A program made the translations under genes and the position numbers. A stretch of DNA of 64,000 nucleotides from assembly GCF_034366625.1 (NCBI RefSeq), contig NZ_JAXMIH010000019.1:171220-235219 (forward strand). The letters are read 5' to 3'. The DNA comes from Prosthecobacter sp. Its GTDB lineage: Bacteria > Verrucomicrobiota > Verrucomicrobiia > Verrucomicrobiales > Verrucomicrobiaceae. Positions 8,587-15,809 of the stretch are shown piece after piece. The stretch's first letter is position 1; each line of letters opens with the position of its first letter. Under the pieces are notes generated by a model that was not told the origin of the DNA, did not search any database, and saw only the letters and a list, made by a program, of their open reading frames with translations.

Positions 8587-8745
8587 GGGCGAACGCTTCG
8601 GATCAGGCGACGGCGAGCGAACCGAGCGGAGCGAGATAGCTTGCTGAAGGCAACCCGCAGGGCAGCGCTGGGGGGCGCTGGCAAAGGCACCGATGACACG
8701 ACAGATGCCATGCGAGCCCCCTGCCTGCATCCGTTTTGTTCGCCC
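8587..8745 (-). other. attC-like recombination site C (long form)
   Basis: A 159-bp site and the best-formed long copy. Its outer boxes GGGCGAAC (8587-8594) and GTTCGCCC (8738-8745) pair perfectly. They are separated by unpaired 4-nt spacers (GCTT/TTTT) from the inner arms CGGATCAGGC and GCCTGCATCCG, which pair with one extrahelical base. This box-spacer-box-bulge order is the attC hallmark. It lies 45 bp after the stop of the secreted hypothetical gene and 30 bp before the GNAT start, all read on the minus strand. Confidence 0.8.
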
Positions 8746-8789
8746 TCGTTCTCGCGGTGGTCGTGCTCATGGTGTCTTCGTGGTCTGTT

Positions 8790-9251
8790 TCATTGGCGCT
8801 TGGCAACCAAGTAGCCGAACCCGATGACGGATGTTATTTCGTGGCGTTTGATGACGACCTCGGGCGCGTAAAAGCCAATCTCAACAGTTCCGACATCCTT
8901 GCTTTCTTGCAACTTTCTGGCCAATGCCAAGCTGCTCTTCCACACGTTCTCCAACACTCCTCCAGGTTTGGAGTAACGGTCCGGCTTGATCGTGAAAGTC
9001 GCATTATTCGACAAGACCTGCACCGTTGTAACTGGCTTTCCATCCCGGGTCTCGCCCTTGTAGGATGGATCTTGATCGTCAGCGAGCAATGTTATACGCG
9101 TCGTGGATTTTTCGGCGACAATGACGATGACGCTGTCCTCAACGGTAACCTTCTTGACCTTCAGCAGTGTCACATTCGTATCTGTGGGTATCGCCGCCTG
9201 AATGAAACTGGCAAAAACGCAAAAGGCTAGGTGTGTGCAAAAGTTTTTCAT
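8790..9251 (-). CDS. Secreted hypothetical protein (cassette gene)
   Basis: A 153-residue protein with an N-terminal signal peptide (MKNFCTHLAFCVFASFIQA, cleavage near residue 19). A mixed alpha/beta domain rich in Val, Thr and Lys follows (…VTLLKVKKVTVEDSVIVIVAEKSTTRITL…). There is no cysteine or lipobox after the signal, so it is probably periplasmic or extracellular. I do not recognise the family. It is flanked by attC-like sites E (upstream) and C (downstream) in the same reading direction, the expected layout of a cassette. The 5' gap of 87 nt from the core is longer than in its neighbours. Confidence 0.7.
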   Translation of the reverse strand: MKNFCTHLAFCVFASFIQAAIPTDTNVTLLKVKKVTVEDSVIVIVAEKSTTRITLLADDQDPSYKGETRDGKPVTTVQVLSNNATFTIKPDRYSKPGGVLENVWKSSLALARKLQESKDVGTVEIGFYAPEVVIKRHEITSVIGFGYLVAKRQ

Positions 9252-9337
9252 AGGTGTTCAGTCTGCATGCTGAGTGCTTTGATGTCTGTAAAGCTTCGGT
9301 AAACGCTGCCGCTGAGGAGTGGGCGGCGCTGGAGTTG

Positions 9338-9429
9338 GGCGAACGACCAAGCTCAGCGACCCGGCCCACGGAACGTCACGATTGCAACAATAACGCGATG
9401 GCCGGGTTCGCTGCAGTGCATGGTTAGCG
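9338..9429 (-). other. attC-like recombination site E (classical type)
   Basis: A 92-bp palindrome of different sequence from sites A-D and close to classical 59-base elements. On the minus strand the outer boxes are CGCTAAC (9423-9429) and GTTCGCC (9338-9344). The inner arms CAGCGAACCCGGCC and GGCCGGGTCGCTG pair with one extra A in the 5' arm. The 3' half, CGCTGAGCTTGGTCGTT, follows the degenerate consensus commonly used for cassette attC sites (GCTKANCTC…CGTTAGSC). It precedes the secreted hypothetical gene. It may be the attC of the pyridoxamine-oxidase-like cassette, from which the IS110 element now separates it. Confidence 0.75.
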
Positions 9430-9439
9430 AAGGAACAGG

Positions 9440-9710
9440 GGCGGAGCCTTTGCCGGGCGGGGAGTAACTTGGGATTGCAACGGAGTGTGTGCGTGTTGAG
9501 CGTTGGATGTGGATGCAAGGAGCATAGGCCGACACGGCAATGGTGGCGCGGTGCTGAACCGCGGACCCCGTTGGTTAGCGTGGTCGCAGCCCCCGCAAGC
9601 CGGTCATTGGTGGCGATGCCCTTCACGGGGTGCCGACCCCGTTCAGGAGACTGTCCATGTTTGTTCGGCGGCTGCCCTTGCATTCATCCATCCAACCACA
9701 AGCCAAAGCC
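9440..9710 (+). ncRNA. Candidate bridge-RNA region of the IS110 element
   Basis: About 270 bp of noncoding, GC-rich, structured sequence lie upstream of the transposase start, for example the hairpin ACGGGGTGCCGACCCCGT near 9626-9643. IS110-group elements encode the bridge RNA, which pairs with donor and target DNA, in this 5' end; that is established for the family. The exact ends and guide loops of this RNA were not determined. The right noncoding end is only about 23 bp, too short to hold it. Confidence 0.35.
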
Positions 9711-11105
9711 ATGACCAAGCGCAAAAGACGACTCAACGCAAAGATCAAGGCCGCCAGCGCTGCTGCGGCCAAGCAGGGACTCAACACCATCACCCATCCC
9801 GATGCGGCAGGCATCGACATCGGCGCGGAGGAACTGGTGGCCGCCGTGCCTGCGGGCCGCTGCGCGGGCGACACGGTGCGCACCTTCAGCAGTTTCACCG
9901 CTGGTGTTGAAGCGCTGCGTGACTGGCTCATCACCTGCGGCATCAAGACCGCCGCGCTGGAAAGCACCGGCAACTACTGGGTCACCACTTACAGTATGCT
10001 CAGCGATGCAGGCATTGAGGTGTGCCTGGTCAATGCACGCCATGTCAAAGGCGTGCCGGGCAAGAAGACCGATGTGTGCGATGCGCAGTGGCTCCAGCAG
10101 CTTCACGCCGCCGGGTTGTTGCGGAAGTCCTTCCGTCCCGACAAAGACATCGTGCCGCTGCGCTACCTCATGCGCCACCGCAGCGAGATCATCGCCGAGG
10201 CCGGGCGGCAGACGCAGCTCATGCAGAAAGTATTGACCGAGATGAACCTGCACATCCACCATGTGTTCAGCGATGTCGATGGTGTCAGCGCCCAGGCCAT
10301 CATCACGGCCATCCTCGCCGGGGAGCGCAATGCGGAGCGGCTCGCCGCCCTGCGTGACAAGCGCTGCCGCAGTCCGAAGGAGAAGATCATCAAGGCACTG
10401 CGCGGCGACTACCGTTGCGAATACCTCTTTGTCTTGGGCCAGTGCCAGCAGCGCTGGACGCAGTGCCTCGCCGCCATCGCCGCGTGTGATGAGCAGATCG
10501 CCGCGCTGGTCAAAGCCGTGTCAGGCGACACCACAGCGCCACCACCCAGCGCCCCGGCCGAGCAGCACCGCCTCCACAAGAACACCCCGGCCACGCTGCC
10601 CATCTACGATGAGGCGTTCCGGTTCTACGGCGTGGACCTCAGCGCCGTGCCCGGCGTCAGCGCCGGAGTGCTCGGCGTGCTGATGAGCGAGGTCGGCACC
10701 GGCAGCCAGATGAAGAAAGCGTTCCGTAGCGCCGAAGCGTTCAGCTCCTGGATGGGGCTGTGTCCCGACAACCGCATCAGTGGAGGCAAAGTGCTCAAGG
10801 CCAAAACCCGCAAGGTGCCCAGCCGCGTCGCCCGTGCCCTGCGCCTCGCCGCGCAATGCGTGGCACGCAGCGACAACAAGATCGGCGAGTTTTGCCGCCG
10901 TCTCAAAGCACGCCTCGGCAAGGCCGAAGGCATCGTCGCCACCGCGCACAAGCTCGCACGCATCATCTACGGCATGATCAAGAGCGGCAGCGCCTACGAC
11001 GAAAACGAGGCATTCAAAGTCACGCCCTCCAGCCAGGCCAAACGTCTGCTCAATCTACAAAAACAAGCCCACAGCCTCGGCCTCCAACTCGTTCCCGCCT
11101 TATAA
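9711..11105 (+). CDS. IS110-family transposase (bridge-RNA-guided recombinase)
   Basis: A 464-residue transposase from the ATG at 9711 (MTKRKRRLNAK); the frame is open to 9630, giving up to 491. The N-terminal RuvC-like DEDD domain shows AGIDIGAEELVAAVP, ALESTGNYWVT and KTDVCDAQWLQQL, holding the expected acidic residues. The C-terminal Transposase_20 domain shows VPGVSAGVLGVLMSEVG and WMGLCPDNRISGGK. The reading frame is intact, so the element may be active. A truncated relative lies at 7288-7557. It is inserted in the cassette cluster antiparallel to the cassette genes. Confidence 0.93.
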   Translation: MTKRKRRLNAKIKAASAAAAKQGLNTITHPDAAGIDIGAEELVAAVPAGRCAGDTVRTFSSFTAGVEALRDWLITCGIKTAALESTGNYWVTTYSMLSDAGIEVCLVNARHVKGVPGKKTDVCDAQWLQQLHAAGLLRKSFRPDKDIVPLRYLMRHRSEIIAEAGRQTQLMQKVLTEMNLHIHHVFSDVDGVSAQAIITAILAGERNAERLAALRDKRCRSPKEKIIKALRGDYRCEYLFVLGQCQQRWTQCLAAIAACDEQIAALVKAVSGDTTAPPPSAPAEQHRLHKNTPATLPIYDEAFRFYGVDLSAVPGVSAGVLGVLMSEVGTGSQMKKAFRSAEAFSSWMGLCPDNRISGGKVLKAKTRKVPSRVARALRLAAQCVARSDNKIGEFCRRLKARLGKAEGIVATAHKLARIIYGMIKSGSAYDENEAFKVTPSSQAKRLLNLQKQAHSLGLQLVPAL

Positions 11106-11117
11106 CTCGAAGTCTAG

Positions 11118-11675
11118 TTACTCAGGAGCGTTGCGGTTGAATGCGGGAAGTCCATCAATGCTAGTCTGGTTCTTGGTCGCGCGGTATGCGTTGAGGTTAT
11201 CCAGGCCTTGATTGGTAGCCCATTGGTCGAGCGTGTCGCGATGGTAGCGAAAGTCGTAAACTGGCACAGCCCAGCCGCAAGAATCCACGACACGAGTGAC
11301 TGCGACGTGAATGAAGGCACGGGTGCCAGGGTTGGCTGGAAACAATGATTCCATCTCGGTGAATCTGTCATCACCGGGTGTGAGAACCGTGCCGTGCCCG
11401 TGCAGTCGGAGAATCTTGGGAGAGCCGGCAAAAGCACAAAACATGACAACGATGCGACCATTCTCGCGGACGTGGGCGGCGGTTTCAACACCGCTGCCGG
11501 TGTAGTCCTGATAGACCACTTCCAATGGTCCGAGCACGCGGAATGAATCGCCACCCTTGGGCGACAGGTTGAGGTGGCCGTCACGAGAAAGGGGCGCTGT
11601 CGCAACAAAGAACATGCGCTGCTCGGCTAGCCAAGCTGCGAGTTCGGAGCTGATGTTTTCGTATTGTTTACTCAT
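11118..11675 (-). CDS. Pyridoxamine 5'-phosphate oxidase-like FMN-binding protein (cassette gene)
   Basis: A 185-residue split-barrel flavoprotein-like protein (PNPOx-like superfamily). It has the typical N-terminal strand pattern MFFVATAPLSRDGHLNLSPKGGDSF, then VVYQDYTGSGVETAAHV and a C-terminal GWAVPVYDF. It probably binds FMN or F420; the substrate is unknown. The ATG at 11675 follows a GTTAGGC core by 14 nt. Its last codons (Ala-Pro-Glu-stop) lie inside the right end of the IS110 element, so the native C-terminus was altered by the insertion and the element supplies the stop codon. Confidence 0.82.
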   Translation of the reverse strand: MSKQYENISSELAAWLAEQRMFFVATAPLSRDGHLNLSPKGGDSFRVLGPLEVVYQDYTGSGVETAAHVRENGRIVVMFCAFAGSPKILRLHGHGTVLTPGDDRFTEMESLFPANPGTRAFIHVAVTRVVDSCGWAVPVYDFRYHRDTLDQWATNQGLDNLNAYRATKNQTSIDGLPAFNRNAPE

Positions 11676-11688
11676 GTCGCGCAGCAAC

Positions 11689-11695
11689 GCCTAAC
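11689..11695 (-). other. Isolated attC/attI-type core site GTTAGGC
   Basis: On the minus strand GTTAGGC stands 14 nt before the ATG of the pyridoxamine-oxidase-like gene, the same arrangement as at sites A-C. No attC palindrome is visible to its right (11696-11800). It could be the edge of a degraded attC or an attI-like boundary. A 7-mer alone is weak evidence; its value comes from position. Confidence 0.4.
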
Positions 11696-12649
11696 AGTGT
11701 GGATGGTTAACAGATCGTGAGGTTTGTCAGCAGCTTTATAGCCGACGGTTTTATTGGAATATCACGGGTTTTTGGCTTCATGGGTGTCGTTTTAGCCGCA
11801 CATGCCGTACTCAGGCAACAAATCTGTGGGATTGCGCCAACATAGGAGGGTAAATTCCATGGGTGAATATTCCAAGCCCTGAGCCAAGTCGTGAGGAGCG
11901 TTTACGCGGCACGATCCGGCTAAAACAATATTGATTCAGTCGCCTTCTCCGGCTCCTTCACCCTTCCGCTGCGCTCACGGGCTGCTCCTGCGTCGCAGTC
12001 TGTCTCGCGGCTATCCTCGCCGCTCGGCTCCAGGCAGACGGAGCTGTCTTATGTGCAGTGGTATAAGCAGTATGTGCGCTTCCAGGCCAAGGTGGGTAGT
12101 GATCTGGAAAACTCTGTGTGCAACGTGACGCAGGAGGTCATCTATGAGCTGGAGCCGCGCTGGGCATGGCGGGCTCATGCGGCTGGTGCGCCGCCGCTGG
12201 CTGGCGGCCCTGGCCAGGGCCGCGGCGATGAAAGGGCTGGTGGAGCCGGTGGCACGGCATGTCCGGGCGCTGTGCCGCGCTTGGCGGCGGCAGGCCCTGG
12301 GTGCGTGGCTGGTCGGCTGGCTGCCGGCGCCATGGCCCCTGACCGTCTCGGAACCGGCGCTGCCGGGCTGATGTCAAACGCCGTTCGGTATGACGAACGA
12401 GACAACGCGGCAGGCGGTGGGACACTCCGCCCATGAACGCGAGTTCTCCAAGTCTCCTCTTCTCCAAGTTTGACTCCATCGCTCCTCGCGCTGTCGGGGC
12501 AGGTGCCCCAGCCTGGCCGGCTGTCTCAAACGCCTCCGAATCCCTCGGCGTTTGTCCCAGTCTGGGTGGCAAGCGGGCAGGTCGCCTTGCAGGCGGTGCC
12601 GGGGGCTTGGTGAACGCGGCGGGGCGGTTTCACGCGCGAGTTTGCGTAC
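11696..12649. other. Long stretch without a convincing gene
   Basis: The part nearest the cassette cluster (11700-11930) is relatively AT-rich and could hold promoters; it includes imperfect repeats around GGAATAT. From 11930 the sequence turns GC-rich. A frame from 12053 reads VQWYKQYVRFQAKVGSDLENSVCNV and looks protein-like for about 45 codons before becoming low-complexity. It may be a gene remnant, but I do not recognise it. Nothing else is supportable. Confidence 0.35.
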
Positions 12650-12754
12650 CTGACGGACTGTCCGTCAAAGCTGACGGCTCATCCGTGCAAGCTGACGGAC
12701 GGTGCGTCATGCCTGACGGACGATTCCTGCGTACGACAACTTCATCCGTGAAAC
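12650..12754. repeat. 21-bp tandem repeat array 1 (about 5 units)
   Basis: Units start at 12650, 12671, 12692, 12713 and 12734, each exactly 21 bp. The first four begin CTGACGG and most carry an inverted TCCGT/GCGTC partner, so units are semi-palindromic (CTGACGGAC…GTCCGTCA). Copies differ at many positions, so selection or old age rather than recent slippage is likely. The spacing equals two helical turns and seven codons. No spacers, so this is not a CRISPR array. Confidence 0.75.
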
Positions 12755-12952
12755 CGGTTTTCCCTCTAGGCAGGGCCCAGGAGGCCGGATGGCAGGGGCG
12801 ATTTTCACCGGAACCACCCGCAGCGGCGGGAAGAAGGGCGCTTTAATGGCCCTGTGGCCCAGCGGGGCGGCGTGGTCGTCCGGTCACACGTTGGAATCGA
12901 CGGGGACAGGATGTGCCCGCTCCTTGGGGGAGGGCGCGTCAAGCGCCGGGAG

Positions 12953-13272
12953 GTAGGAACAAGGAGAGGCGCTTGCCAAGCGCCGCTCCTTGGTAGGGCG
13001 CGTGGTCCCTCACGCGCCGGGATGACGGTGAGCGATCCGCCGACGCAAAGCGAGGTGCAGCAGATCGCGAACAAGGTGGATGAATTGATCGTGATGCTGC
13101 GGCGGTAGGGAAGTACGACAGACACTCTTGTCTGTCTCGGGGTGGGGTGGATTGGCGAAAGCGATGGTTGATGGCGGTGACGATGGACCGACGGGCAGGA
13201 GTGCCCGTCGTACCACGGAGCTGATCGTGATGCTACGGCGGTAGGAACAAGGAGAGGTGCTTGCCAAGCGCC
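12953..13272. repeat. Cluster of hairpin and direct repeats
   Basis: A 32-bp repeat starting GTAGGAACAAGGAGAGG and ending in a hairpin (GGCGCTTGCCAAGCGCC) occurs at 12953-12984 and 13241-13272 with one change. A 23-bp repeat, GATCGTGATGCTRCGGCGG plus TAGG, occurs at 13087-13109 and 13223-13245. Two further hairpins lie between them: ACGACAGACACTCTTGTCTGTC near 13111 and CGACGGGCAGGAGTGCCCG near 13190. A short frame ending at 13108 (…VQQIANKVDELIVMLRR) could be a gene remnant. These resemble REP-type intergenic palindromes. Confidence 0.65.
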
Positions 13273-13300
13273 GGGGGGCGGCGGCTGGGGACCCGCCGCC

Positions 13301-13831
13301 TTACCAGACGAAAACGGAGTCGTCCTCAGCCGCCGGGGGCTCGTTGTCCCAGCGGTACATGATGGGGAAGACCGTGCGGTTGTCGCTAAACCAGTCGCTG
13401 ATGAAGGGCTCGCCAAAGACCTTGAAGCCAAACTGCAGGTAGATGGGCAGGAGATGCGGCACGGTCTTGGCGATGAGGTAGTCGGCCCGGCTCCGGACGG
13501 CGTAATCATTCACGCCCAGGCAGAGGCGCAGCAGATAGGTGCCGGCGCTGCCATCTTTGGCGCAGACGCGGGAGGATTCCAGGCCCAGACCGTGGGTAGG
13601 CAGCGCGAGGCCTTGGGCCTTGGGCTCCAGAAACAGCTCGAAGGGCTGTACCTCATCGCTGCGCAGGATGCGGGCCATCGCCTGGATTTCCTCGTGCTCG
13701 TCAAACAGGGCGAAGTGATGGGCTTTCTCATCAAAATCATCCAACACCCGGTTCAACGTGCCTTTGTAGCAGTCCCGGCGGAATTGCTCGATCAGTTTCC
13801 TGTCGTCTGTGAAGCTCAATTCTCGAAGCAT
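13301..13831 (-). CDS. FeeM-like N-acyl amino acid synthase / GNAT-fold acyltransferase
   Basis: A 176-residue protein resembling the N-acyl amino acid synthase FeeM and autoinducer-synthase-like members of the GNAT fold. An N-terminal domain binds an acyl carrier (RELSFTDDRKLIEQFRRDCYKG). The core strand-loop is FALFDEHEEIQAMARIL, then LGLESSRVCAKDG and a C-terminal LPIYLQFGFKVFGEPFI, equivalent to the Y..GF of GNATs. Such enzymes transfer a fatty acyl chain from ACP to an amino acid. The exact product is unknown. It stands alone beside repeat-rich DNA. Confidence 0.65.
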   Translation of the reverse strand: MLRELSFTDDRKLIEQFRRDCYKGTLNRVLDDFDEKAHHFALFDEHEEIQAMARILRSDEVQPFELFLEPKAQGLALPTHGLGLESSRVCAKDGSAGTYLLRLCLGVNDYAVRSRADYLIAKTVPHLLPIYLQFGFKVFGEPFISDWFSDNRTVFPIMYRWDNEPPAAEDDSVFVW

Positions 13832-14071
13832 GCGCGATGTGAAATGTTGAGGCTGCCGATGGGGATGCGAAGGCTGGGGCAGGTCGTTTCAGGGCGCCCC
13901 ACCGTTCCTGACCGCTGTGAACGATCAGCCACCCCACGTTCTATGCGCAGTGAATCACCCCGGTTCCGGATCCGTCAACTTGTATTGGGCATGGCGTGAC
14001 TTTTGCAAGCCGGACTCGGATGCGTGTAGTGGTGCCTCATGTTTCACCTTCCTAGGCCAAGGAACTGACGT

Positions 14072-15172
14072 TCAAACCAGCCGCACATACCGCCGTCCCG
14101 GCAGGGCGCGGATGAGGCGTTTCATTTCGAGGCGCATCAGCGTCGCTGACACGGTGGCGGGGGTCAGGCCGGAGGCGGTGGTGATGTCGTTGATGTGGGC
14201 CTCGTCGGTGCGGATGGCCTGGTAGAGGATCTCTTCCTCCAGCGTGAGGGTGACGGCGGGGCGGGATTCTTCCGTCTTCGGCGCGTGCGGCGCGGTGGGG
14301 AAGAGCGTCATCAGATCATCGAGCACGTCGGCGCCATCCATGATGAGCTTGGCGCCCTGCTGGATGAGGCGGTTGCAGCCGGCGGAGGTCGGTTTGTCGA
14401 TGGGGCCGGGCACGGCATACACGGTGCGGCCTTGCTCAGTGGCTTGCTGTGCGGTGATGAGCGAGCCGCTGCGCAGCGGAGCCTCGACGACGATCAAGCC
14501 GCAACTCCAGCCGGCGACGATGCGATTGCGGTAGGGAAAGGTTTGTTTGTCGGCGATGCGATCGACAGGATACTCGCTCACGACCGCGCCGTTTTGTGCG
14601 ATGCGTTCGGCTAGGGCCATGTTCTCCGGTGGATACAGTTTACCGATGCCAGAACCGAGGATGGCGATGGTGCGGCCTTTGGCGGCAAGGGCGGCTTCAT
14701 GCGCGGCGGTGTCGATGCCGCGTGCAAGGCCGCTGATGACGACGTAACCGGCATACGCGATCTGAAAGCTGAGTTTCTTGGTGGCATTGAGGCCGTAATG
14801 CGTGGCATGGCGGCTGCCGACGACGCCGAGGGCGTTGTGATCGCGCTTGGTGAGATTGCCCCAAACATAGAGGACGACGGGCGGGTCGTGGATCTCGCGC
14901 AGCAGCGGTGGATAGAGTTCGTCCTCCTGCGTGAGGAGCGTGAGCTCGCGGTCGTGGATCTTTTGCAGTTCGCCACTGAGGTCGATCTGCGCTTCCCATC
15001 CGGCGATGCTCTCTGCTTGAGCGAGGCCGAAGCCTTCGACTTGGAGAATCTCAGATGACTTGGCAGTGAGGATGCGCTCGGGGCTGCCGAAGTGCTGCAG
15101 GAGCTTGCGGACGCGCACAGGTCCGACCTGTGGGAGCAGGTTGAGCGCGAGGTAAGCCTCCGTGCGGGTCAT
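14072..15172 (-). CDS. dprA: DNA-processing protein DprA
   Basis: A 366-residue protein that binds incoming single-stranded DNA during natural transformation and loads RecA. An N-terminal HhH/SAM-like region (VGPVRVRKLLQHFGSPERIL) is followed by the Rossmann-like DprA domain with GVVGSRHATHYG, VVISGLARGIDTAAHEAAL and LGSGIGKLYPPENMAL. The signature SGSLITAQQATEQGRTVYAVPG is complete, and a C-terminal winged helix (about 305-366) closes it. Length matches the family. The next gene downstream is a purine enzyme on the other strand beyond a small coiled-coil ORF. cinA, often associated with competence, lies 34 kb away. Confidence 0.95.
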   Translation of the reverse strand: MTRTEAYLALNLLPQVGPVRVRKLLQHFGSPERILTAKSSEILQVEGFGLAQAESIAGWEAQIDLSGELQKIHDRELTLLTQEDELYPPLLREIHDPPVVLYVWGNLTKRDHNALGVVGSRHATHYGLNATKKLSFQIAYAGYVVISGLARGIDTAAHEAALAAKGRTIAILGSGIGKLYPPENMALAERIAQNGAVVSEYPVDRIADKQTFPYRNRIVAGWSCGLIVVEAPLRSGSLITAQQATEQGRTVYAVPGPIDKPTSAGCNRLIQQGAKLIMDGADVLDDLMTLFPTAPHAPKTEESRPAVTLTLEEEILYQAIRTDEAHINDITTASGLTPATVSATLMRLEMKRLIRALPGRRYVRLV

Positions 15173-15190
15173 TCGCGCTTGCGCTTGGTA

Positions 15191-15712
15191 TTAGGCGGCG
15201 TTGGCGGAGGAGGTCGCGCCATTGTTGTTCTTGGCGGCATTGGCGGCGGATTCAGGCAGCGCCACATTGCTTTGCGTTGAGCCGGAACCGATCAGTTTGC
15301 GATAAACTTTCTGCGGGAAGGACTGGCCCTTTTCCTCATGCTCAAGCTGGCCGAGGGCGGTGGATTTGGCCATCTCCCAGGCGGGAGCGAAGCCGGGGGC
15401 GCTGATGACCATCTGCTTCTCGGCACGGGCGAGGATTTCGAGCTCACGCTGCATCTTGTTGTCGGCACGCTCGTTGAGGCGGGCGATCTGCATGCGCAGG
15501 TTCTCGTTTTCCTGCTTCAGGGCGGCACGCTCCTTGGTGAGGTCCTGGCTTTGCTTCGAGTCGAGGTCCAGTTTGTCGCTGAGCATGCCTTTGTAGCGCT
15601 TGAGCTCGCGCTTGGTCTTCCAGTGGGCCCAAAGCGACTGCACGAGGAAAATGCCGCACAGCACGAAGCCGTAGAGGAAGGTGTTTGTGGGGGAGAAGAG
15701 GTCTTTGAACAT
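15191..15712 (-). CDS. Membrane-anchored coiled-coil protein
   Basis: A 173-residue protein of unknown function. Residues about 12-30 (FLYGFVLCGIFLVQSLWAHW) form one membrane anchor. About 33-115 are a charged coiled coil with frequent KxE/LxxE heptads. The tail is low-complexity (Ser/Asn/Ala). It lies 19 bp upstream of dprA on the same strand and could be co-transcribed with it. The topology, short N-terminus then long soluble helix, resembles small DivIVA- or LapA-like anchors, but no specific family is claimed. Confidence 0.75.
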   Translation of the reverse strand: MFKDLFSPTNTFLYGFVLCGIFLVQSLWAHWKTKRELKRYKGMLSDKLDLDSKQSQDLTKERAALKQENENLRMQIARLNERADNKMQRELEILARAEKQMVISAPGFAPAWEMAKSTALGQLEHEEKGQSFPQKVYRKLIGSGSTQSNVALPESAANAAKNNNGATSSANAA

Positions 15713-15809
15713 GATGCTGGAAAACTAGTGCATGCCCCGGCGTGTGCAACCGGGCAAAGCGGTTGCATGCGGCGACGGCTTCGCCTAGATGCGGAACGAA
15801 TCACCGCCC

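Larger units (their letters stand above)
9430..11128 (+). mobile_element. IS110-family insertion sequence (left end approximate)
   Basis: An element with one transposase gene and a long 5' noncoding end, as in the IS110 group. The right boundary is set at about 11128, because the sequence TAACTCGA…GTTACTCAGGAG is shared with the decayed copy at 7288-7557 and similarity stops there. The left boundary is not defined by a second copy and lies somewhere between attC site E (ending 9429) and the gene. No terminal inverted repeats or target duplication were found, as expected for this family. It sits between the pyridoxamine-oxidase-like gene and attC site E. Confidence 0.8.

Noticed and set aside
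7576..11695. REP/MITE explanation for the attC-like repeats
   Set aside because: Orientation relative to genes, box-spacer-arm architecture, a consistent extrahelical base and core words at gene starts fit attC better; a search is still needed to settle it.
12053..12436. 127-aa ORF in the gene-poor stretch
   Set aside because: Only the first 45 or so codons look protein-like; the rest is Gly/Ala/Arg low complexity. Kept as a possible remnant in the gap description.
12650..12754. CRISPR-like array
   Set aside because: Units are contiguous, 21 bp and semi-palindromic with no spacers; no cas genes in the window. The same holds for 20920-21173.
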